This document shows, one piece after another, positions 6,817-9,890 of a DNA stretch of 9,890 bases (position 1 is its first letter; each line of letters begins with the position of its first letter). This DNA comes from Gemmatimonadales bacterium UBA4456 (lineage in GTDB: Bacteria; Gemmatimonadota; Gemmatimonadetes; Longimicrobiales; Gaopeijiaceae): assembly GCA_002390225.1 (NCBI GenBank), contig DGOW01000084.1, forward strand, positions 1-9,890, written 5' to 3'. The notes below the pieces were generated by a model, which was not told where the DNA came from, did not search any database, and saw only the letters and a program-made list of their open reading frames with translations. The position numbers and the translations under genes were made by a program.

Positions 6817-7509
6817 TTGTTGGCTAGAACCAGCACAGTCGTTCAGCGAGAATCGCCGTCCTCAGGTCACCAGGTCGAGCAGCTCACCGAAGTCGAGGGC
6901 GAGATCCTTGAGTTCATGGTCCAGTACCTCCGAGCGAATACCTATCAGCCCTCGATCCGAGAGATCGGTGAGCGCTTCGGGATCAAGAGCACGAAGACGG
7001 TGTCCGAGCACCTGCAGGCGCTGGCCGACAAGGGATGTCTCGAGCGTGATCCGTCGCGGTCACGTGGTGTGAAGATTCTGGGGGTCGACCTCAGTGCTGA
7101 CACCGTTGCCGTGCCGTGCTTCGCGGAGATGCCTGCCGACGGCACGTCGGACGCGGAGGCCTACCTCTCGGTCGACCGACAGATGGGAAGCCGTGATGGC
7201 TCGTTCATGGTTCGCGCGAGCGGGGTCGATCTCGCGGTCCTGGGCGTTGCCGAGGGAGATCTCGTTCTGGTGTCGCCGGCATCCCTCGACGATGTCGACG
7301 ATGGTTCTGTGATCGTGGCTGAAATCGGGGACGCCTCGAGCTTCCATCGGTTCTCGCGCAACGGAGAGGGCGCCATACTTGAAGCCCTGCAACCTGGCGG
7401 CGGTCTGACCCGTGTGGAAGACCTGGATTCGCTGAAGATTACCGGGCGGGTGACCGGCTTCTATCGCCGGATGGACGAGGTCGGGTCGCTCAACCTGACC
7501 CAGCACTAG
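6817..7509 (+). CDS. lexA: LexA-family repressor lacking the self-cleavage residues
   Basis: This 230-residue transcription regulator has the LexA two-domain layout. Residues about 21-88 are the winged-helix DNA-binding domain: QPSIREIGERFGIKSTKTVS, then EHLQALADKGCLERDPSRSRG, close to the Bacillus form. Residues about 98-218 are the S24-type dimerisation and peptidase domain. Against E. coli and B. subtilis LexA, the Ala-Gly cleavage site reads Ala107-Asp108 (FAEMPADGT), the Ser nucleophile is Asp138 (RASGVDL for RVSGMSM) and the catalytic Lys is His177 (SSFHRF for ATVKRF). The rest of the domain is well kept, so the gene does not look decayed. RecA-stimulated cleavage is therefore unlikely; the protein may be a constitutive or differently sensed repressor. 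The start is TTG 6817 or the adjacent TTG 6820; AGGTG (6808-6812) is 7 bp before 6820, which slightly favours it. A strong promoter lies upstream and tadA follows after 16 bp. Confidence 0.9.
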   Translation: MLARTSTVVQRESPSSGHQVEQLTEVEGEILEFMVQYLRANTYQPSIREIGERFGIKSTKTVSEHLQALADKGCLERDPSRSRGVKILGVDLSADTVAVPCFAEMPADGTSDAEAYLSVDRQMGSRDGSFMVRASGVDLAVLGVAEGDLVLVSPASLDDVDDGSVIVAEIGDASSFHRFSRNGEGAILEALQPGGGLTRVEDLDSLKITGRVTGFYRRMDEVGSLNLTQH

Positions 7510-7525
7510 GGATCGCCTGACGAGG

Positions 7526-8020
7526 ATGGCGCCGACGCCGTCTCCGTCCAATCCTCCTCCCGCGGTCGAAGTGTCTCGAGACGTGATGTGGATGTCGCGC
7601 GCCCTTGAACTGGCTCGAGAGGCCGAGGCCCGCGGTGAGGTTCCTGTTGGCGCCCTGATCGTTCGCGATGAGGTGGTCATTGCAGAGGGCAGTAATCGCA
7701 CGATCGGAGACACCGACCCGACCGCGCACGCAGAGGTGGTCGCGATCCGCGCCGCTGCGGAAAGGGAGGGCGACTGGCGACTCCCCGATGCGACCCTCTA
7801 CGTGACCCTCGAGCCGTGCTCCATGTGTGCGGGCGCGATCGTGCTATGCCGCATTCCGCGGGTGGTGTTCGGCGCGCATGACCCGAAGGCTGGCATGGGA
7901 GGCTCCCTGGAGAACCTGCTACAGGATGATCGACTGAATCATCGATGCGAGTTGACGGCAGGGGTCATGGCCGACGAAGCGAGTGAGATGCTCAAGGCCT
8001 TTTTCCGGGCCCGGCGATGA
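7526..8020 (+). CDS. tadA: tRNA-specific adenosine deaminase
   Basis: This 164-residue cytoplasmic zinc enzyme (EC 3.5.4.33) deaminates wobble adenosine 34 to inosine in tRNA-Arg(ACG), letting one tRNA read three Arg codons. HAE at 68-70 (in DPTAHAEVVAIR) supplies the zinc His and the proton-shuttling Glu. PCSMC at 97-101 (in TLEPCSMCAGAI) supplies the two Cys ligands. GEVPVGALIV, VVFGAHDPKAG and the Asn of EGSNRTIG also match TadA. ATG 7526 has GAGG directly against it with no spacer, so ribosome placement is unclear. GTG 7571 and ATG 7586 would remove the Pro-rich first 15-20 residues without touching the deaminase core and are possible true starts. The gene lies 16 bp after the LexA-family gene and its stop overlaps the next start by 4 nt (ATGA). 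Confidence 0.95.
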   Translation: MAPTPSPSNPPPAVEVSRDVMWMSRALELAREAEARGEVPVGALIVRDEVVIAEGSNRTIGDTDPTAHAEVVAIRAAAEREGDWRLPDATLYVTLEPCSMCAGAIVLCRIPRVVFGAHDPKAGMGGSLENLLQDDRLNHRCELTAGVMADEASEMLKAFFRARR

Positions 8021-9342
8021 GGAGGGCGATCATGCTGCTCGGCCTCCCGCTCTTTGTGGCGGGGTGTCGTGTCGTGACGGTGACGGCCGACCCACCGGTA
8101 CCGATGGGTGGAGCCGCGACGGAGCCTGCACCGCAGATGACAGAGCCCCGTGCCGACAACGAACCCGTCACCATGAGCCCCGTGCGCAGCTTCGACGAGG
8201 TCCGAGCGTTGTGGGTCGTGCGTTTCACCATGACGTCCGAAGAGGCTGTGCGTGCCATGGTCGACGACGCTGCACGCAACGGCATCAACACGTTGATCGT
8301 GCAGGTGCGCGGACGCGCGGACGCCTTCTACACCTCGTCCATCGAGCCTCGCGGCGAATCGATTCAGGAGTCCGCGCCGTTCGATCCGCTGGACTTGGTC
8401 GTTCAAGAGGCCCATGCGCGGGGGATGGCGGTCCACGCCTGGGTGAATACTCACCTTGTGTGGGGCCCGGCACAGCTGCCTCAAAGTCCCGAGCACATCC
8501 TCAACGCGCACCCTGACTGGCTTTCGGTGCCGCGGGAGCTGGGTAAGGACCTAGTGGCCGTCGACCCATTTCAGCCGCACTTCGTCGACCGTCTCGTCCA
8601 GTACGCTGAAGACAACCCCTCCACCGTCGAGGGTGTGTACACGAGCCCGTCCCATCCTGCGGTGCAGGACCGAGTACACCGGGTCTGGCTAGATCTCGCT
8701 CAGCAGTATGACCTGGACGGGATCCACTTTGACTACATCCGTTTCCCTTCGGCCCAGTATGACTACTCGATCGGTGCGCTCGAGCGCTTCCGTCTCTGGG
8801 CGCGCGGTGTTCTGTCGCCCGCTCGGTGGGAGCAGCTCGATCGGGCGTACGAGGCTGATCTGTATGCATTTGTGGACAGCGAAGCAGAGCTCTGGGGTGA
8901 CTTCCGTCGCGAGCACGTGACGCGACTCGTCGAGCGGATCCACCGCGATGTGAAGGCCATCAAGCCCCGGCTCACCATCTCTGCGGCGGTGATCGCGGAC
9001 ACGGATCTGGCCCTTTACGATCGCTTCCAGGCGTGGCCGTCTTGGCTTGAACGCGGCATTGTGGATGTCGCGGTGCCCATGGCGTACACCCCCGACTCGG
9101 AGCGTTTCCGCTCTCTCGTGCGTACCGCGCGTTCCGCGGCGGGGCGCCCTGACCGGGTTTGGGCCGGTATCGGCGCCTATCTGAACTCGGCTGAGAGCAC
9201 GATCGGGATGATCGACATTGCCCGCGCCGAGAATGCGGGAGGTGTCGTGCTCTTCTCCTACGACTGGGCTGTGGGCGAGGGGAAGGGTGATCCGGACTGG
9301 CCGTTCCTGCGCCGGATCGCAGAGGGGCGCTTCGGGCGGTAG
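8017..9342 (+). CDS. Lipoprotein of the GHL10 (YddW/DigH-like) glycoside hydrolase-like family
   Basis: This 441-residue exported lipoprotein has the short signal MRRAIMLLGLPLFVAGC, with a lipobox ending at Cys17. A linker rich in Pro, Ala and Met runs to about residue 60. The TIM-barrel-like GHL10 domain then runs from FDEVRALWVVRF (first strand) through GINTLIVQVRGRADAFY, ARGMAVHAWVNTHLVWGP, DGIHFDYIRFP (234-244) and VDVAVPMAYTPD to GGVVLFSYDW near the end. The DGIHFDYIRFP block is the family signature and holds probable catalytic acids. E. coli YddW (DigH), a lipoprotein of similar length, cleaves peptidoglycan strands stripped of stem peptides, so a periplasmic wall-remodelling role is plausible but inferred. 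ATG 8017 overlaps the tadA stop and gives a proper charged signal start; ATG 8032 has a perfect ribosome site but would leave only 11 residues before the Cys. Cotranscription with tadA is likely. Confidence 0.9.
   Translation: MRRAIMLLGLPLFVAGCRVVTVTADPPVPMGGAATEPAPQMTEPRADNEPVTMSPVRSFDEVRALWVVRFTMTSEEAVRAMVDDAARNGINTLIVQVRGRADAFYTSSIEPRGESIQESAPFDPLDLVVQEAHARGMAVHAWVNTHLVWGPAQLPQSPEHILNAHPDWLSVPRELGKDLVAVDPFQPHFVDRLVQYAEDNPSTVEGVYTSPSHPAVQDRVHRVWLDLAQQYDLDGIHFDYIRFPSAQYDYSIGALERFRLWARGVLSPARWEQLDRAYEADLYAFVDSEAELWGDFRREHVTRLVERIHRDVKAIKPRLTISAAVIADTDLALYDRFQAWPSWLERGIVDVAVPMAYTPDSERFRSLVRTARSAAGRPDRVWAGIGAYLNSAESTIGMIDIARAENAGGVVLFSYDWAVGEGKGDPDWPFLRRIAEGRFGR
8020..8026 (+). promoter_or_regulatory. 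Strong Shine-Dalgarno inside the overlapping start of the GHL10 gene
   Basis: AGGAGGG lies 5 bp before the in-frame ATG at 8032 but inside the reading frame that begins at ATG 8017, where it encodes Arg-Arg. It argues for initiation at 8032, or for dual initiation, against the signal-peptide argument for 8017. Confidence 0.6.
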
Positions 9343-9370
9343 AGTATCGTTCCGGGCACAGCAGGACCCG

Positions 9371-9890
9371 CTACACCTCAGTGTTCTCCACCGGTGTCCC
9401 GATCGTCCACAGTAGCACGGCGAGGATCGCTACCCCCATCATCAGCCCCACAACCGGCGGCAAACCGTACGCCGTTCCGATGTTGCCGAGTAGCATAGAA
9501 AGCAACCCGACCGCGAGGGCGTAGGGAAGCTGTGTCTTCACATGGTCGACATGATCACATGCCGATGCAGTTGACGAGAGCACCGTCGTATCGGAAATCG
9601 GCGAGCAGTGGTCACCCCAGATGGCACCGGCAAGCACCGAGCCGATGCTTCCGAGCAGGATCGCTTCCTGCGGGCCACCCGGGAGTACGGCTGCGCCGCC
9701 GAGACCGACCACGAGCGGAATCGCGACAGGAAGCATGATGGCCATGGTTCCCCACGACGTCCCGGTGGCGAAGGCCATGGCGCCGGAGGTCCCGAAGACG
9801 ATGACGGGAATGAGCTGTACCGCGATGCGGTCGGAGAGGATGGTCTGAAGAAAGAGCGACGTGCCGATCCCCTCGGTTACCGAGCCGAGT
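9371..9890 (-). CDS. NhaC-family Na+/H+ antiporter, C-terminal part
   Basis: This inner-membrane protein exchanges Na+ for H+ in pH and salt homeostasis. It is read leftwards; its N-terminal part lies beyond the right edge and the frame stays open to base 9890, giving 172 visible residues. The visible part starts within EGIGTSLFLQTILSDRIAVQ, followed by a membrane helix and FATGTSWGTMAIMLPVAIPL. After another hydrophobic segment comes WGDHCSPISDTTVLSSTASA, then CDHVDHVKTQLPYAL, the hallmark block of NhaC. Two more membrane helices end the chain at ENTEV. It is convergent with the GHL10 gene, with 28 bp between the two stops and no terminator hairpin visible there. Some NhaC relatives exchange organic acids or amino acids, so the exact substrate is uncertain, but the family is firm. 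Confidence 0.94.
   Translation of the reverse strand, partial: LGSVTEGIGTSLFLQTILSDRIAVQLIPVIVFGTSGAMAFATGTSWGTMAIMLPVAIPLVVGLGGAAVLPGGPQEAILLGSIGSVLAGAIWGDHCSPISDTTVLSSTASACDHVDHVKTQLPYALAVGLLSMLLGNIGTAYGLPPVVGLMMGVAILAVLLWTIGTPVENTEV

Noticed and set aside
9343..9370. Gap between the convergent stops, searched for a bidirectional terminator
   Set aside because: The 28 bases contain no stem of useful length and no T or A run.

Overview
The window is about 9.9 kb of compact, high-GC DNA from a Gram-negative, double-membraned bacterium. The evidence for this is an RND efflux pump end, an outer-membrane beta-barrel ending in Phe and a lipobox lipoprotein. The style of the small secreted proteins and the GlnRS architecture would fit Gemmatimonadota or a related free-living lineage, but this is an impression from memory; nothing in the window fixes the phylum. 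There are nine protein genes: eight on the + strand and one at the right end on the - strand. No RNA genes, insertion sequences, phage genes or CRISPR arrays are seen, and no gene-free stretch exceeds 100 bases.

Layout. (1) 1-380: the C-terminal end of an RND (AcrB/HAE1-type) inner-membrane efflux protein. (2) 469-2854: a two-gene cell-envelope unit, an outer-membrane beta-barrel protein followed 10 bp later by a secreted protein with a Gly/Tyr-rich segment and an Arg-Pro-Ser repeat tail. A strong intrinsic terminator (2876-2916) closes it. (3) 2946-6721: glnS and gltX, overlapping by 4 nt. The GlnRS is a chimera carrying a GatB/YqeY-type tail of about 190 residues. (4) 6735-9342: behind a good sigma70-like promoter, a LexA-family repressor, the tRNA adenosine deaminase tadA and a lipoprotein of the GHL10 (YddW/DigH-like) glycoside hydrolase-like family, spaced 16 bp apart and then overlapping by 4 nt. 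(5) 9371-9890, minus strand: the C-terminal end of an NhaC-family Na+/H+ antiporter, convergent with the hydrolase gene.

How the genes fit together. The middle of the window is about decoding: GlnRS and GluRS charge their tRNAs, and TadA makes the wobble inosine of tRNA-Arg. The flanks are envelope and transport functions. The most interesting item is the LexA-family protein. Its winged-helix DNA-binding domain is well preserved, but all three elements needed for RecA-stimulated self-cleavage appear substituted: the Ala-Gly site reads Ala-Asp, the nucleophilic Ser is Asp and the general-base Lys is His. It is probably a non-cleavable regulator, not a classical SOS switch. The second item is the GlnRS-YqeY fusion, translationally coupled to gltX. 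I found no convincing wholly new multi-gene system.
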